Part shown: positions 33,657 to 34,984 of the stretch, one piece after another
Layout of the letters: every line of letters starts with the position of its first letter
Position numbering within the stretch: the first letter of the stretch is position 1
From: Bacteroidaceae bacterium
Lineage (GTDB): Bacteria > Bacteroidota > Bacteroidia > Bacteroidales > Bacteroidaceae
Direction of reading: 5' to 3'
DNA length: 34,984 nt
Assembly (NCBI GenBank): GCA_017420875.1
Contig: JAFQNW010000091.1
Coordinates: forward strand, 1-34,984
Made by a program: the position numbers and the translations under genes
Notes under the pieces: generated by a model
Seen by the model: only the letters and a program-made list of their open reading frames with translations
Told to the model about the DNA's origin: nothing
Database searches by the model: none

Positions 33657-34547
33657 ATGAAAACATTGAGTAAAAATGCTATTATAGGCTATCCGGCCGG
33701 TATTATTACCGGTATCACATACGGACTCAATCCGTTGTTTGCCGTTCCTTTGATGAATAACGGTGCAACCATTGAGTCGATACTGTTCTTTCGATACTCG
33801 TTCGCTGTTGTTCTGCTTGGTGCGTTCCTCATACTTACCAAGCAGAGTTTCAGGATAACGGCACGGCAGGCGGGTGTGTTGCTCGCACTTGGTCTGCTGT
33901 ATACGTCAAGCAGCATCTTCCTTTTTGAGGCATACAACTATATCGCATCGGGCTTGGCTACTACGCTGATATTCCTTTATCCTGTGCTAGTAGCGATTAT
34001 TATGGTATTTCTGCGTGTAGTGCCTTCGTGGCCCGTGTGGCTTGCCATCGCTTCAACATTTGGCGGCGTGATAATTATGACACAAGGGAGCGGCGGCGAG
34101 TCGATAAATCCTATCGGTGTTGCCCTATCCTTGGGCTCAGCATTGGTGTATGCTCTTTTTATAGTCATCATAAACCGCAGTAAAGCCATAGCCGAGATAT
34201 CCAATACGCTACTGACATTCTATGCCCTCACGATTGGAGCAATAGTATTCATGGGTAAAATATCTTTTTCGGATACAACAATCACTGCAGGCATTACTAC
34301 AAGCGGCGATTGGCTGAATTTACTAGGTTTGGCCCTATTGCCAACCATTGTTTCAACTGCCACATTAGCCATCGCAACCCGAAATATCGGTGCTACAAAG
34401 GCTTCCGTGTTGGGTGTATTTGAACCAATTACAGCCATCCTTGTTGGTACGCTGATGTTTGGCGAACCTTTGACTACGAACATTCTTCTGGGCATCGGCA
34501 TTGCCATTGTTGCTGTAACCTTTATGATTTCTGCAACAAAACGATAA
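33657..34547 (+). CDS. EamA/DMT-superfamily transporter
   Basis: A 296-residue membrane protein with ten hydrophobic helices in two EamA repeats (about 8-138 and 150-292). Typical EamA features: FFRYSFAVVLLG in the first repeat, LLYTSSSIFLFEAYNYIASGLATTLIFLYPVLVAIIM, and GATKASVLGVFEPITAILVGTLMFGEPLT in the second. Relatives export amino acids, purines or drugs. The partner SDR gene 56 bases upstream suggests the substrate may be a product or inhibitor related to that reaction, which is inference. Confidence 0.9.
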   Translation: MKTLSKNAIIGYPAGIITGITYGLNPLFAVPLMNNGATIESILFFRYSFAVVLLGAFLILTKQSFRITARQAGVLLALGLLYTSSSIFLFEAYNYIASGLATTLIFLYPVLVAIIMVFLRVVPSWPVWLAIASTFGGVIIMTQGSGGESINPIGVALSLGSALVYALFIVIINRSKAIAEISNTLLTFYALTIGAIVFMGKISFSDTTITAGITTSGDWLNLLGLALLPTIVSTATLAIATRNIGATKASVLGVFEPITAILVGTLMFGEPLTTNILLGIGIAIVAVTFMISATKR

Positions 34548-34591
34548 GGTTAAAATCAAAATTATTATATAAAATATTATTTGAAGAAACC

Positions 34592-34801
34592 ATGCAACCT
34601 CCGAAGATAGATAATTCCACTAAAGAAGAAAGGCTGGCCTATGTGCTTGACGCCTGGAAATGCCTGCACGATTGTGAGGCTTGCGGCAAGTGTCGCATCC
34701 TGAAAGGTCGGGATGCGGAAATACTTTATGCTGACTACATTGATGGCAAGCGGAGTTACATGGATGTTACTTTGGAAATAAGAAATAGTTTAATAAGGTA
34801 A
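34592..34801 (+). CDS. Cys-rich small protein of unknown function (69 aa)
   Basis: A 69-residue cytoplasmic protein, not recognised as a named family. It has a Cys cluster CLHDCEACGKC (C-x3-C-x2-C-x2-C, about residues 24-34), suited to binding zinc or an Fe-S cluster, between a charged helix (KEERLAYVLDAWK) and a C-terminal helix (ADYIDGKRSYMDVTLEIRNSL). It follows the EamA gene after 44 bases, likely as the last gene of that operon. I see no gene in the remaining 183 bases of the window. Confidence 0.75.
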   Translation: MQPPKIDNSTKEERLAYVLDAWKCLHDCEACGKCRILKGRDAEILYADYIDGKRSYMDVTLEIRNSLIR

Positions 34802-34984
34802 TTAGTAGTACTGTAAACAACTACATTAAAATACAGTATAGCATACAAAATGCAACTTTCGTAATTTTTGTTTTTGGGGTGATGCAATCATTTTCCGATG
34901 CAACACATTTACACTATTGATTGAAAGCGTTTTAGCCTTTTAATCGGTACAACTCGCATTTTCACAATGACACGGAAAATACTC

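Overview
The window reads as chromosomal DNA of a gut-type Bacteroidales, most like Bacteroides or Phocaeicola. Evidence: several TTTG / TAnnTTTG promoters of the Bacteroides primary sigma factor type, almost no Shine-Dalgarno sites, an HU/smalltalk/amidase cassette, an UpxY-like NusG paralogue, a lipoprotein with an acidic surface-export-type start, and family-typical proteins throughout. I saw no rRNA, tRNA, CRISPR array, insertion sequence or phage structural gene.

Layout. (1) 1-3231: HU-like protein, smalltalk peptide and peptidoglycan amidase on the plus strand meet a minus-strand pair (polyprenyl sugar-phosphate transferase then UpxY-like antiterminator). That pair looks like the head of a capsule operon, but no capsule genes follow it. 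(2) 3279-6457: RluA-type pseudouridine synthase, MaoC-like hydratase, secreted esterase. (3) 6458-7163: a gene-free, repeat-rich island of hairpins and short tandem repeats. (4) 7164-9340: porin-like outer-membrane protein and a Gate-domain inner-membrane protein. (5) 9377-14189 (minus): glycerophosphodiesterase - SbcD - SbcC operon. (6) 14513-16798: long-chain acyl-CoA synthetase and a small unknown protein. (7) 16920-20876: a compact oxalate catabolism operon: formyl-CoA:oxalate CoA-transferase, oxalyl-CoA decarboxylase and an AEC-family carrier, in the same order as E. coli yfdW-yfdU-yfdV. (8) 20948-27348: unknown conserved protein, membrane acyltransferase, an unusual nuclease-type plus metallophosphoesterase fusion, and a lipoprotein alpha-L-rhamnosidase. 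(9) 27345-34801: ketopantoate reductase and DUF1294 protein, two flavodoxin-like reductases, an orphan PTS EIIC-like permease, YciI-like protein, GNAT acetyltransferase, and a small operon HTH protein - SDR oxidoreductase - EamA transporter - Cys-rich peptide.

The most coherent pathway is the oxalate operon: uptake by the carrier, activation of oxalate with formyl-CoA by Frc, and decarboxylation of oxalyl-CoA by Oxc, which regenerates formyl-CoA and leaves formate and CO2. The most unusual non-coding feature is the island at 6458-7163, where two hairpins in opposite orientation share a nearly identical 20-nt loop but have different, still-paired stems. A related repeat-like segment appears to lie inside the pseudouridine synthase gene.
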